Shown in pieces: positions 45,780 through 58,117 of a stretch of DNA of 64,000 bases. Within the stretch, counting starts at the first letter, position 1, and every line of letters starts with the position of its first letter. The translations under genes were made by a program, and so were the position numbers. The notes below the pieces were generated by a model. The model saw only the letters and a program-made list of their open reading frames with translations, ran no database searches and was not told the DNA's origin. Source of the DNA: Megalonaias nervosa. Lineage: Eukaryota > Mollusca > Bivalvia > Unionida > Unionidae. The stretch is taken from assembly GCA_016617855.1 (NCBI GenBank), contig JAECUM010004321.1, positions 1 through 64,000 of the forward strand, written 5' to 3'.

Positions 45780-47190
45780 TCTGGGTATGGGCCGAAAATT
45801 ACTCTTACAGCACCTTCTCCTTTCTTTATATAATGGAAAGTTATATTACGTTCAACAGACTCCTTGAGAAAGAAGTTACTTTCAACGATGCGATTGGCAC
45901 TATAAATGGTAATCCACTGGTATTGTTGCAATGAACAGATTTTGTTTTGTGGGTATTATGATATTACCGATGAACTAAAAAATGACACTGTAACCTCCGC
46001 GTAGCTCAAGGCTTTGTATTTATTTGTAAAACACCGAGAGTGTTCCATTTCCCCCAATCACTTGTTATCTTGTTACTTTTGTGCAGTGTAAAAGTAAGAA
46101 AAATGTCTATCGGCATTATATGATGTAATTGAGATGAATTTGGTATTATTAAAAGCTCATTTTTTTCTTCTTTAACTTTAAATTGTCAGAATGGTGCAAT
46201 ATTTTGCAATACTGAACTCGCGCGCAACATATTGCATTCACGCGAATATAGGAATTACTTTCTATTGTAAACAATCAATTTGTTTCTGAATGAACTAAAG
46301 CAGATGTTTCGTGGACTGCCACATACCAGCTGCTTTGGCACATTCCGCGTTAACTTTTTTGATACAATATTTCAGATTTAGGCCAGCTATAGACGCCAGA
46401 CAGGGTCCTTACAAATAACAAGCAAGTAACAAGACATAAACTTTCTTCTTTAGCTGGTAATAAAAATGGCAAAAAATATACTTAGAGTGTTACATCCTGA
46501 ATTTCCTCAAAATGTACTTTCTTAGTTCTGCAAATCCGAATTACATGAGCTATGTCATGGGTTCTCAAGGTTGATTACACATTTCGAACTTGTACTGTAA
46601 TGTAGACTATATTCTAATTGCAATTACATTCTCCTTACTGCACTCAAAATGAAATAAACATTAAATTCCACAGCGTATTTTTGATAATTGCAATTGAAAG
46701 ACTTCATATTTTTCCCACATTATGATTTGAATCAATGACAGAACAGAAACACGCTTGCCGATGTCAACACACTTCTCCCTCGCTGCTTCAGTACGATGTA
46801 TTTCATGTAGAATTGGCACAGACGCTGAAATCGACGTACTTCATGTAGATAAATCCAGTCCATAATCACGAAATTTCGTCGAATCGACAAAAATACCAAA
46901 ATCTATTCATTCCAGATCAAATAGAAAAGTTGTTGCAATGCGCATTCATTCACAATATCACTCCAAATTTCAATTGTAAGTAAGCCAAAACGTCATTTTC
47001 TTCCGAAACTTATGTCTTCAAATTTATCTGGGCGGAGTTACGTGCGCATTAATAATGTTGTGTAATGATGAATCTGTGCTTGTGTATTTAGTTTGGAATA
47101 CGGCACACATTCAGTTACTTTGTTTATTGTAGTGCATTTTTGTTTATATATTTAAGCCTTGGGTAGAATAAGAAAATGAGCATATAATAA
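45777..47190. other. no gene seen
   Basis: AT-rich. A 20-odd-bp phrase (TACGATGTATTTCATGTAGA / GACGTACTTCATGTAGATAA) occurs twice near 46791 and 46832. Nothing else noticed. Confidence 0.5.
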
Positions 47191-47192
47191 AA

Positions 47193-47321
47193 AGGTTACT
47201 GTATTTGTATGGGAAAATATCAACTCGTTTTGTCGGATGGATATACTGCACTCACAAGGTCGTACATTATACACATCCGAAAAACTCGTTCATATTTTCC
47301 CATACAAATGCAGTAACCTAT
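47193..47321. repeat. long hairpin (inverted repeat, arms about 48 bp)
   Basis: GGTTACTGTATTTGTATGGG..AAAATATCAACTCG..TCGGATG at about 47193-47240 is complementary to 47273-47321 with few mismatches, leaving a loop of about 30 bp. It could be a small MITE or foldback element, or a structured transcript. Confidence 0.75.
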
Positions 47322-47836
47322 AATTATTTTACTCGTCGATCTAGCAAAAATAAGCTGTATATTTAAACATATAGATGCAGTGCCAACTTGAATGGCAACA
47401 GCTAGTGAAATATATACTTCCGTTTTTGGTATGTGCTCAGTTTTCATTTCGCTACGTACTTTAGGATATCATTTGGAATAAATCAGAAAACTAATAATGT
47501 CTTATAGTGATTTTTTAAATTTCCCACCTCTAACATTTATAAAGATTAAATATGTCCTCTTGATTTGTTTCACATTAGTATTTTCCAATTTTTTTCAAGT
47601 AAGAGGGTTCGAGGTACCTCTTGCAATAAATATACCTGTGTGTACTCTTCATATCCTGGAGAAATGGTGTTATTTCTACATTTGTTTTCCATAAATTCCA
47701 ATCTTTTTCCAATTCAGCTTCGTTTATTTACGTAACACCATTTACCACAAAAAAGGTTAGGTACCACCTGAAGACAATCAGGTTAGAAATGATAAATTAA
47801 TGAATGAAATGACTAATTTCTGAGACTTATTTATAT

Positions 47837-48390
47837 TGTTATGTATATTTAATTTACAGTTGTTACTTTCTTCTACATTATTATAATTTATGTATAATTG
47901 TATTTTAGACTTGAACTTGTCCAAAATCAAGTTCACTGTGTACCTGACTAAGGACACTGATGTTGTTTTGATCTGGAAACAACATAATACATAGTTAATA
48001 TTTCCCTATGAGTGTGGGGTAAATATTAATTTGGAATTATAGTGAATTCAGATAAGAACGTTTTTAGATTATAATATTGTGATATATCAAAAGACGTAGC
48101 CTATTATCACACTTCAGACCACTAGCACATTATCAAGTTCGAGACTACAGGTACATCAACACGTTCAGTAATGGAATTTAATTGGAATACCACTGGAATT
48201 CTATAGGATGTTTATACATTTGGACTTGAGATAAATTTTTAGTACCATTTGGGATTCAATTGGTATGACTGTAAGTTCTTTTTAAATTTTCACTTTGTAT
48301 TTAGGGAAATAAATTACTTGTTTAATTTTACGAAACGTCTTGGTTTTCACTCTTTTCTATTGCTCAGTTTAAGACCATAGGATCGTAATA
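47837..48390 (+). mobile_element. solo LTR, family B copy 3
   Basis: A 554-bp element starts TGTTATGTATATTT and ends TTAAGACCATAGGATCGTAA..TA, flanked by ATAT on both sides (47833-47836 and 48391-48394). Shares ATTTGGACTTGAGATAAATT, GGGATTCAATTGG and GGGAAATAAATTACTTG with the other family B copies. Confidence 0.75.
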
Positions 48391-48991
48391 ATATCCTTGA
48401 TGCTTTTCGTTTTTAAAATCAGTAGGGGGATACATACAAACGGGAAGGTGTGCGAATAACACAATCTGCTGCTATTATTATGATTATCTACTAAATGTTA
48501 TACTGATATCATAGTTAATTGTATCTTCTTATCATTTAATGGTAATATTGAATTCTTGGACATTTCTGTGCCTCGGTAATGTAAAGCAGACGATGTTTTT
48601 AACATTAACATTCACTTTGTGGCCATAGTGTCAATATTTCCATAAAATGTGTAGGCGCAAAGAGAATCTAATGTTAATTTTTAACAATACCATTCCGCTT
48701 GTACCCATACTGCCATTTTTGTCAAAATATGTACAAGTACAAAAGGGAAATCTGATGTTAATTTGTAACATTACCATTCCCCCTGTATCCATACAAACCA
48801 TAATGTTAAACTTCTAGACAAAGTAAAATATTAATCAATTTACAAATCTAATATTGAAATATACCAATGAAAAATAGGAGGTGATGTAAAACATATCATG
48901 CAATAAACAAGAAAATCATTACTAATCTTAAGTGAAGACTAAGAAGCAGAATCTACATATAAAGAAACGAAAATAATACTGACATAAAGAG

Positions 48992-49071
<80 letters not shown>

Positions 49072-50109
49072 TGACATAAAAACTAAACTTAAGCACAAAT
49101 AAAGTAAATTTACATTTAAAAAAATGAATAATAGTTTTCAAAAGGTTTATTTGTAGCAGTTCCGATGACCAGTTGAATTTCTCTTGCTTTTTCATCGAAA
49201 GCCAATGTCAATACACATATTTCATTAAAGTATTACAAAAATATTAATGTAAGAAATAGATAATTAGTATTTTTTTTAAATCTTATACAGTGCAAAATAC
49301 TGGTTTGTAAATGACGTCCGTGATGAACATATTACAATGCTGCACAAAATAAAGAAATAGTTTGGTGACTGGTGCCATTTTAACCAAGCCCCACCCACCC
49401 AGCCCCATTTTCCACTATAACTCAACAAGTATTATCCAGCCTTAAACGTAACTAGTGTCATAATAGCCCTTTAGATTACTATATCTGAAATAGGTCAACA
49501 TCTTCTATACCACATGACATTGCTAATTTTCGCAAGATCGTCACACGTGGGTATATATGCGGTATGGCTAAAATTTAGGCAGTGAAAAATAATTCTAACG
49601 TTAGCGTGAGAGATTCTGAGTAGCAAAATTAGCTAGCATAAAACGATGGATAAATTATTGATTTGTTTATTGACATGCACTTATTAATTTTTTGGAAATA
49701 GAATGACTAAACCATGTGGTCACGCAATGCAGATCAGCCTAAACAATATCAACAAAATATGAATGAACTCAGATTTGTTAATATATTTTTCCTGTACGGT
49801 TTACTAAGGCCATCTGACAATAGCACTCCTCGCCTGCAGACATGATTATTATCAACCATGACACATGTAAATTTTCCAAGAGATGACTTTGTTGGATCTG
49901 TGATGACCTTTAAGTCTGATACCAAAATTCATGATCACTCTCACAAATAGTGCAAAGAGTGTGCAAAGAGGAGCCACATACAGTGCATGCAATCTACAGT
50001 TACAAAAATATCCAAACAAACCATGAATTCCCTTTGTACTTCATAATCTGTTTGGTTATGCTGGCCACTTGATTATGCAATCAGTAGCAACAGCGTCAAA
50101 TGCACAAAT
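48391..50109. other. no gene seen; (AT)n at 48996-49070
   Basis: AT-rich. Paired similar phrases occur at 48640-48700 and 48715-48790 (AATCTAATGTTAATTTTTAAC / AATCTGATGTTAATTTGTAAC), a short tandem duplication. The N-terminal part of the polB relic may reach back into the last few hundred bases but was not recognised. Confidence 0.45.
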
Positions 50110-51905
50110 AAGTGTCATCCCCAACACGATGGAAAAATATATGACGTTTCGGTATGGTCAGCTGAAGTTCATTGATTAGCTGCAGTTCTAAACTCCTGCC
50201 TTGACAAATTCATTAACAACCTTGCAGCGAACGCTAATGATCAAGATTACTCGCCAATATGGCGGCACTTCTAATGAAGCATTTAATTACGAATTTAGTT
50301 ACCAGGTTGGACCAGACCGTAATGAAAAAAGGTTCGGCTAACTGCTCCTTAAAGGAGTCTATCCTTATGAGTAAATGTATTCTTTCCAAACGTTTAATGA
50401 AACTAAGTTGTCACTTTCGAAGCATTATTATTCAACACTGACGCATATGTTCTACACGTCAGACACAAAGAGCATGTAATAAATGCCTGGACCTCATTTC
50501 ACAGAAAATACATGGCTAACGATGATGATTCTTACCTGCAAACAGGTCTGCTGCTGCTTGCTGATGTCTTTAAGACTTTTCGTGAAACTGCTATGTATGA
50601 ATATAAGCTTGATCCTGCGCACTACTTTTCGTTATCGGGAACGGTCAGGAGTAAGCTGTGTCAAACACAATAGTGGATTTAGAACTGCTCACTGATTGTG
50701 ATTAGCATCTGTTTATTGAACGTGATATTTGTGGCAGCAGATTAGTGGCTAGCCACCACTACGCTAGAGTTAACAACCCAAACGTGGCAGGATATGACCC
50801 AGCTCTACCAAACTGGAACATCACATATTTCTACGTCCATAATCTCCATGCAAGGGCGATGATCAAGCCCTTGCCTGTTCGAGGGTTGCAGTGGCTTGAT
50901 CCCACAATTATACAAGAACAGATATATGGGTACGATCATAACACAGACATCGGGTGCTTTTACAAGCTGACCTAGAGTACCCAGATGAGCTTCACAAAGC
51001 TCATAACGATTATATACTAGAACGGGAAGCACTGTCGTTGACATGCGAATGGTTGTCATACTACTCATGTGGGATCGTGCACGAATCTGGGCATAGGTTT
51101 ACTGTATGTATTAAGCTGGCTCCGAATCTGAAAAATAAAGACAAGTAAGTATTATACATACAGAAATTTACGTCTGCGATTGGGTATACAGATACAAAAC
51201 AAAATCCGTCTAGTGTTGCGATTTCGCTAACTTGCATGGATGTCTGATCACATACATATGAATACTAACCTTCGGACTAAGGCCACCAACGAGTCTGAGA
51301 AAGACCTTTACAAGTCCATGAACATTACCGTCCTCAGAAAGAATATAAGGGGAATATCCGATACGGATCAGAGTTGACCTTGTTCCTGAAGAGTTTGAAA
51401 AGGACTTTTTAAAACTCATGAATAAAGCTGTGTGAGGACGAACCAATGTATTGTTCGGGGACATCGAGAAATATAAACTTCACAGGCTTATTGCTTACCA
51501 GGCATAAGCTATTTAACGAAGAACGCAAAGCCGTTAACATTAAGAAAGCTAAGATAAATTTGATGAAGCCTATCTACGTTCTTTGGCGCATTTGTGTTGG
51601 ACTTGTCGAAGTTCTTGATGTACATGTTTTACTGTGACAAGATCGAATCATTTTACCAGGATCGTGTCAACATTATCTAATCAGACATGTTACCGATTCG
51701 CTTCTTTTACATATTACCCCAGACAATGCCAATGCTGATATAGTATCGGACATGCTGGTACACAAACTTAAGATCATTCACTGTGTAGTAATTCCAACAA
51801 GAACGTTTTTGATAAGTTAAGGATGAATGCCCGGGAAAGCGAATCGAGGAGTATGTGGGACTGCGTCCAAAAATGTACTCGATCGTGGTCGTACCGCAGA
51901 GCGGT
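50110..51905 (+). pseudogene. polB: DNA polymerase B remnant of an older Polinton
   Basis: Plus-strand PolB landmarks appear in the right order across many frames: LLLKGVYPYE (about 50345), SFQTFNETKL (50385), DVFKTFRETAMYEYKLDPAHY (50565-50630), NNPNVAGYDPALPNWNITYF (50772), MIKPLPVRGLQWLDP (50860), the palm region ADLEYPDELHKAHNDY (50965), FEKDFLKLMNKAV (51390), KINLMKPIYV (51555), LDLSKFLMYMFYCDKI (51600) and VKDECPGKRIEEYVGLRPKM (51817). The order and spacing cover most of the polymerase. Stops and frameshifts occur every 50-150 bp, so decay is deeper than in the 28-43 kb element. Its wording (for example KPLPVRGLQW) shows a separate PolB lineage. Confidence 0.85.
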
Positions 51906-52059
51906 AAGAACATAATAAACGGTTGTTGTCGCGAAGGATCTCAAACATGATATTATGTGGAATATTTGCGTGAGCGACGCGAATTTGCACACATGGGAAA
52001 TATGATCCGGTTTAAGAAATATCATTACTAAGGCGTTTGCTACAACTTTACAACAAAGG

Positions 52060-52900
52060 ATGGATATTCCCCGACGGAATCAACACTTACGTGTACGGAC
52101 AACACGCGAGTATGAATCAGCTTTGGATTGATGTTCTTGCGCATTAAAATAGACCTTGGTGGTTGTTCTGTATATGTAGGAATAACATGGAATTCCTCTC
52201 GCACAAATACTCTGACTGGAAGCTTTGGTCCACTCGACAACGGTGCTAAGTGGTAACGTGTTGACTGTCCCGGCTACTCAGGTCGGTCTCAAATTGTAAA
52301 TGCATCGACGGACAATACTAGGACAGTAGCACGACGTTGCCTGCTTCCTAACTCTCCCGATGCATACAGATACCGAAACAAATTGTTTCCATTATGCATA
52401 ATGGTTTCGGTCTTCTCCAGAATCGCATTAGCTGGCTTTAACATAAATGTGGGATTGATTTCGTTATTTTGTTCTTGTGTCACTAATGGAAGTCGTGTTA
52501 CCCACTCGGGTAATTGATCGAGGTGCGAGCACTCCGAGTCCGAAACATCATTAACTATTCTTGCGTGTACAAATGTCCGAATAATTGTTCCGCAACTGTA
52601 CGGTTAAATTGTTCCACAATAGCCTAGTCGCGATGTATGTTAAAATGTCAAGCACGAATGCCACCGTATATTCTGTTAACAATTCGGCAATGGCTCCAAG
52701 AAATTCTTTACCTGGATGGACCAATAAACTGTAACAAAGCAATCTTAACATTCATACCTCCTTTGATGATTCATCTAGCAATTATTTCACCTTCGTATGG
52801 CCCATTTATCACTTTTAAGTCATGGATGAGATATATATCAGTATGTTGGTGTGCACGGATATCACAGGTACGCGAGCTCATGTCAGTAATACTCAACATC
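52060..52900 (-). pseudogene. Polinton/retroviral-type integrase remnant
   Basis: On the minus strand from about 52730: VHPGKEFLGAIAELLTEY (second catalytic region and helix), then in another frame IVEQFNRTVAEQLFGHLYTQ (catalytic Glu region), LPEWVTRLPLVTQEQNNEIN, LFRYLYASGELGSRQRRAT, LAPLSSGPKLPV and VREEFHVIPTYTEQPP ending near 52130. The acidic residue is kept as Glu in IVEQFN; the Asp before GKEF is His. The C-terminal wording is unlike the chromodomain integrase at 34705-36050. It lies tail-to-tail with the polB remnant, as integrase and polymerase often do in Polintons. Several stops and at least four frame changes. Confidence 0.8.
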
Positions 52901-52915
52901 GTCGCGGTTTATAGG

Positions 52916-53662
52916 TGTTGCGACTCTATGGTCTTAAACTAAGTGACATAAAAAGCGAAAACAAAGAAGCTTTGTAAAATTCAACAAATGATTTATTTTC
53001 CTAGAATACGAAGTGAAAATTTTGGAAAAGCTTACAGCATTGTGAATTAAATCCCAAATAGTCCTAAAAGTTCTATCACAAGTCCAAATTAATAGAGTTC
53101 CGAATGATTTCCAATGGTGATATGAATGAATTCTAATTATGAAAGTGTTGATGTACCAATAACCTGAAATAGTGTTGATGTGCTAACAGTCTTGATGTAT
53201 CAAAATGATATAATCCAAAATATCCTTGAATGAATTCACAATGATCCCAAAATAGTGATTTAGTCGAAACAATATTAATGAACACTTTCTAATACCAGTG
53301 AATAATACATCCTGTTAAATATGAACCGAAACACAACTATAATTGATTCCACTAATACTGACGTTAAGATATGGAATGAGTAATTTTGAAGTAAACAACT
53401 TTATATATCTCTCCACTTGACCTATGTTGAAATAATTATTTCCTGAAAATATTCTGTCATCTAATGGAATTATACATCAAATTCGTAAACAAGGTCTTGT
53501 CTGTTTACTTAAATTTTAGCAAGTTTCATTGGAAAAGGCAAGTATACCATGTTCTCCCAGGGGATTACCAATGTCCTTAATTCGGATCCAGGTAAATATT
53601 TTTACCTCTAAATAATAATAATCTTAACATGTATTTTAAAATGACCAATAAGTTATGTAATA
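52916..53662 (-). mobile_element. solo LTR, family B copy 4, minus strand
   Basis: Inverse of the family B LTR: TGTTGCGACTCTATGGTCTT at the left and GTAATA at the right, with AAATGATTTATTTTCCTAG (polyadenylation-type segment), ATCACAAGTCCAAATTAATA and GGACAACC-like remnants between. It separates the integrase remnant from the ATPase remnant. No clear target duplication remains. Confidence 0.7.
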
Positions 53663-54085
53663 TGTTTCAAAGCTCAGTTCGTGCGTTGATTATTGGTCCG
53701 GCTGGATCCAGTAAAGCTCAGTTGTTGTTGAATCTAATCATAGGATCGCTTGTGCTTGCTTACAACGTCGGCGAACAATCAACCAGTTTATGATGACTCA
53801 GATGTTACAGAAGCGCTTCAGTTGTCCCTAAGAAGCCAATCGGCCAACAGTGATTTCATTTCCATAGTCGTTGAAGCTCTTTCTATTGAGAAAATTGATC
53901 AAAGTGAGAATAATTCTTGTCGTGTACGATGATGGTATGCTAAGACAGCACCGCAAGAATATTTTCCCAATTCGACACAAAAACTCAGACGTGATCTATG
54001 TAACACCACGATACCTATTTGTGCCAAATGTGTTTCGGGACAACTGTAACACGGCATTGATGAGCGTAGTCATTCAGACATTGTT
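53663..54085 (+). pseudogene. packaging ATPase remnant of the older Polinton
   Basis: 53665 onward reads SSVRALIIGPAGSSKAQLLL, a decayed Walker A (the GKT part is SKA). After frame changes a Walker B follows as ILVVYDDGML (about 53895) and then FPIRHKNSDVIYVTPRYLFV and VFRDNCN (to about 54055), the sensor segment of A32-like packaging ATPases. The intervening ORF at 53750-53932 is partly a different frame. The LTR on its left has cut off any N-terminal part. Confidence 0.75.
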
Positions 54086-54264
54086 TGGACTTATTATGCT
54101 TCCGACCACTAGTGGGATGAGTTTTCACTCGTAGAGATTTCACCAACGTTTGCTTTTAAAAATTTGCTGGAGAACGACCCCCATCAAGGTCGCTCAGCAT
54201 GACTCCAGTCTACTCCAGACACCAGACAAGAACTGTCACTAATGATTAACAGGTGCCAGCATCA

Positions 54265-54405
54265 GAAGACGCAATACAACTTGGTATTAAGCTGTGTCAT
54301 TTATAACTACTGACATACATTAAACATATACAAGAGGATGCAATACAACTTGGTATTAAACTGTGTCAGTTAGAAATACTGACATACATTAAACATAATA
54401 CAAGA
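54265..54405 (+). repeat. tandem duplication, 70-bp unit x2
   Basis: GCAATACAACTTGGTATTAA..CTGTGTCA..ACTGACATACATTAAACAT occurs twice back to back (54265-54334 and 54335-54405) with about 90% identity. Confidence 0.85.
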
Positions 54406-55909
54406 GCAGCATTTATGCATTGTCCATCAGATATATTTAGTTCCTGTTTAATGCCATTTATTAGTAAATTCTGTGTAAACCATTGATATTTACTTTTCTT
54501 AGAAAAACATTTACAGTTAGCAAAAACTTAAAAGGCCGGATCTTCAATCAAAAGTGATAGGAATGTATTTTCATTAGAGTTTCCTTAGTTTCATGAGAGT
54601 TTCCTTATTCAAGGCATTACATTTTAACGATTTTTTGTGAAGGCAACAACGCGCCAGAAATTATCAATTTGTCAGCGATTGCTCACCGACGATATCATGG
54701 ACCCGGTGAGGTTTCGCGTCTCACTGAAGACATCCAGGACGTATAAAACACCGATGATGAGTACTAATGTACTTCATAATCAATGCTGCAATGCATTTTG
54801 TCGTTGCAAATACAACCCCTAACTTTATCTAAATGATTACGATTTCGCCAACGAAACCAGAATTTTATACGACGTTTCTTCACCTATCACCGTGGAGGAA
54901 GGTCGCGCGATTTGTAGATCACCTAATATACTAGTACGACCCATGGAGAGATTCCTTCCAAATAAATCGCTTACGTTTACGGAAGGGACTGTCGAGAATG
55001 TGCGTGGAATGCTCTTGGACTTTCGGTGGACGCTGGGGAGATTGAACCATTCAATGGAGGTCCGACGAAAGATCACATTGGTAACAAAACAAAATTCCAA
55101 AGTCAGACCGCACTCAACTTCGCTAGCCAAGGTTCCGATGTGATAACCACATTTACACCTTTGCGTATCGAGCAGATATTTCTGTGATTCGGGTCTGTAA
55201 ATTTCATTTAATGCGGCGGCATACCAACACAACCAAGTAAAATTAAGCTGTTCAAATCTGAACACTGTTCCTACATGGTCGAGACAAGGGGAGCACACAA
55301 CTTGAATGTACTGATAAATAAACATTTTTCATTGCCGGTCCGTGTTTGCACAAATACCTTTCACTCTAATACGCCTGTAATAGCTTCATTTTGGTACATT
55401 GTCATACTTTCGATGTTAAACTTTCAAATTATCCTTTATAGGTCAACTGCCCCGCCCTTTTCGGAAGATGTACAATGCACCACGCTATTGGTTAATTGGC
55501 ATTACATACTAAGGGAGACAACACATGAAATCCAATAGATGTCGCTAGGACAACGCACCAATATATCGGTTCGATCTGCCAAGGTGTAGATCGATTTATC
55601 ATATCGGAGCCTTGGCTAGCGAAGATGGACCACGCTCAACTCTGCCATCTTAACTGAATCTCTAACGTACTCTGCTGATATTGCACAGTCGTCCCTGAGA
55701 ACATTTCTCGGTTAGCCTGAATATATTAATAGGATTCCGCTTTCCAATAAATTTTGTGCGCAGGACCCAAACGGTACAAGTTACAATATCGCGCCAGACA
55801 ATGTTAGGATCACCACCACGACTCGGGTTAGTTCTGAAGCCTAAGTGTAGACAAAACGACTGTCACTCTGTTATATATTGTTTGGTTTTGCCCGACCGAG
55901 GTTCAAGGT
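54406..55909. other. older Polinton interior, probable capsid-region debris
   Basis: Plus-strand ORFs 54637-54822 and 54892-55143 (SSPITVEEGRAICRSPNIL, LTFTEGTVENVRGMLLDF) and the antisense ORF 54837-55325 cover this stretch between ATPase and penton-like remnants. The plus-strand reading has the better protein texture and continues across a TAA (LYLNDYDFANETRILYDVSS). By position a major capsid or minor virion gene is expected, but I recognise no motif, so no function is assigned. Confidence 0.4.
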
Positions 55910-56047
55910 GATACGTTGTCAATTACTCCCACACATGTTTATCTTCCACGCAACAGTTCCCAGTTAACAAACTTTCGTTTCACCCTTGTAGATCATGAAG
56001 AGCACATGCTGGACCTGGAGACCTTGACAATACCACTGTACGTTTAA
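55910..56047 (+). pseudogene. penton-like C-terminal remnant
   Basis: The 45-codon frame DTLSITPTHVYLPRNSSQL...NFRFTLVDHEEHMLDLETL, ending TAA at 56045-56047, follows the same pattern as the end of the penton-like gene at 38844-39218 (ITP..(V/I)Y, a buried strand, D...., (L/I)DL....(I/V)..L). The upstream part of the gene is not resolvable. It supports reading 50-56 kb as one Polinton whose virion genes run on the plus strand. Confidence 0.55.
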
Positions 56048-56522
56048 CATCGACCTGAAATTAAATAAAATGTCGGCCGTATGTAGACATGCAAAACCGA
56101 GAAAATTCATTTATATGACATATTTCTGAACTAGCCTTGGCGAGTTTGCTCGTAGATTGTGTACAGATACAGCAAAGGTGCTCGCAGCCTTATCCGATCG
56201 ATAAACAAGTTGCAATGCGAGTCGTTGATTCCATCAAAATCATTGCTAAGAATAGGTTAAAAACCTAGCGACTACGAACGCTTCAATCGATTCGAGCTTG
56301 AGTATTGCCATTAGTAACTCAGGCCCCATCAAAAGCGGTTACGCTTAAACAAACCGATACACTACCATCAACAAATAATGTCAGTGCCAGTCAGGAAAAT
56401 CATAAATGAAGCCGATCATCAACGTTATTCCCATTCGGTGATTTGCAAATATGGCAATGGGAAGCGAATTACGGTTGTTTCTCGCAAAAGTTATTGGACG
56501 AAACCATAATGTAAAAACAATG
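56048..56522. other. no gene recognised
   Basis: Higher GC than its surroundings and probably Polinton-derived like its left neighbour, but no frame could be tied to a family. Confidence 0.4.
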
Positions 56523-57324
56523 TGCTACGAGTCTATGCTCTGAAAATAAGTAACAAGTTATTTTCTCTATGTAAACAACTTAAAATAGCTTCATTATTCT
56601 GTACGTGTATGATCTAATTAACCGAATTGTTATTCAGGTAAACATGTTGATTTGGGTCAGGGTTTTGGAGAATCCAAAGTGAATGTTATAGGACATTATG
56701 TTTTAAATAAACAAGGCTCATTAAATCGTGCTAGAAAGTTATTTTCCATTAGGTAATGGTTGTTTTTATAAAATGCTAATTTGTGACCTGAGGTCAAACA
56801 GAGAACTATATTATCTTGTTACTGTCAGAATTTTACCAGTTGTGCTGTAAAATCTGGCACTTTAAATTGTATTATGTTGTATCCAGTTTGGGCTGAATTT
56901 TACTTTCTTCAAATTATTGAATTCAAGTGATTCTATTCTCTGGAAATACAAAAGTGCTCTGACAAAATTCTTGGATAAAGACATTCATTGAATTTATACT
57001 GAATTCAGACCTGGAATAATATTTCTGTGATTCAACAAGAGACTGTCGACACATCAGCACGACGCAGGCCATAACAGACACGTCATCTCCTTCAATTTTA
57101 AATCTCTTCGGAACTTGAACTGAGTTTTATTCAGGACTTTTTATTACAAGGACTTGTGTCTTTAATTCTTGGATTATTTTTGGATTTAATTCGCAATACC
57201 GTAAGCTCTTTTTTTCTTATTTTTCACTTTGTATTCTAGGGAAATAAATTATTTGTTAAATTTTACAAAGCTTGTTGTCATCACTCTTTTCTGTTACTTA
57301 TTTTAACAGCATAGACTCGTAACA
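56523..57324 (+). mobile_element. LTR-like element with about 34-bp inverted ends (family C)
   Basis: Starts TGCTACGAGTCTATGCTCTG..AAAATAAGTAACA and ends TGTTACTTATTTTAACAGCA..TAGACTCGTAACA; the ends are near-perfect inverses over about 34 bp. The 3' part (GGGAAATAAATTATTTGTTA, then ACAAAGCTTGTTG) is clearly related to families A and B. The 5' end may have been rebuilt by an inverted copy of the 3' end. Flanks AATG/ATTC are not a duplication. Confidence 0.65.
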
Positions 57325-57328
57325 ATTC

Positions 57329-57428
57329 GGCGATCCCGAGAATGGAACCGACGAGGACAGAGGTGAGATGGCAATGATCGGTAAAGGCCAGCGCTTTTAA
57401 TACCACTCGGCCACCCGGGACCCCAATC
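57329..57428 (-). mobile_element. SINE head fragment
   Basis: Minus strand reads GGGGTCCCGGGTGGCCGAGT, then GATCATTGCCATCTCACCTC, then GGTTCC..TCTCGG, matching the first 100 bp of the SINE at 28665-28930 (box A intact, box B weak). The body is missing; it abuts the LTR-like element at 57324. Confidence 0.7.
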
Positions 57429-58117
57429 AGTATGGCAATAATTGCAACGGTGAACGAGCCACCAAAATCCTAACTTTACGTATATGATCTATCACATGTA
57501 AATTTTAATGGATTTTATCCCGGTGGTAAATATAGACTTACTGTTGACAAATACGGATATTTTTTCTTTATATCACATCGGGTCCCTTGGTATTCGATTA
57601 GCAGCGTAAATAAAATCAGTGGAAGAAGATACGAATACTATTGCAGCTAAAATAATAAAGTCTAAGGTCTATTTACATAAGCTAAATATATTTTGTTATA
57701 TTTTATTTAAGATTTGTTATTACATATGCATGATGGACTCTGACCACGGTGATCAGGTTGCTGAGTTTCCCGACGAGGTCTTGGATTCGTTAACTAGTAA
57801 TCCCAAAACCAATAATGATTTTGTTCTTCTTGGCGATGTATATCTGCATGAAAACGATCTTAACCAACCTTTCTATACAATGAAATAAAGTTTTGTTAAA
57901 AGCAAAATAGATATCAGCAGTAAAGACCGCCCTAATATACCCGTATCAACGTCGTAGCTAGCTGGAACAATTGCACTGGCACGCAAAAACTCTCATAAAA
58001 ACAAGCAGGGAGTGGTTTTACAACGATAAAATGGAATTCACCGACATATCTACCACACCTGCATTCGTCGCTGATTATGTTACTCCAACATATATTGGAC
58101 AAAGAAGAGAATAAATG
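57429..58117. other. unknown; possible older Polinton debris
   Basis: A plus-strand frame at 57733-57888 (HGDQVAEFPDEVLDSL, FVLLGDVYLHENDLNQPF) continues in the same frame after its TAA (SFVKSKIDISSKDRPNIPVS). It looks like decayed coding sequence but no family was recognised. Confidence 0.4.

Noticed and set aside
54837..55325. 162-codon minus-strand ORF as a gene
   Set aside because: The plus strand across the same stretch has better protein texture and continues the plus-strand order of the older Polinton; the minus ORF is more likely antisense. No motif supports either, so no function was assigned.
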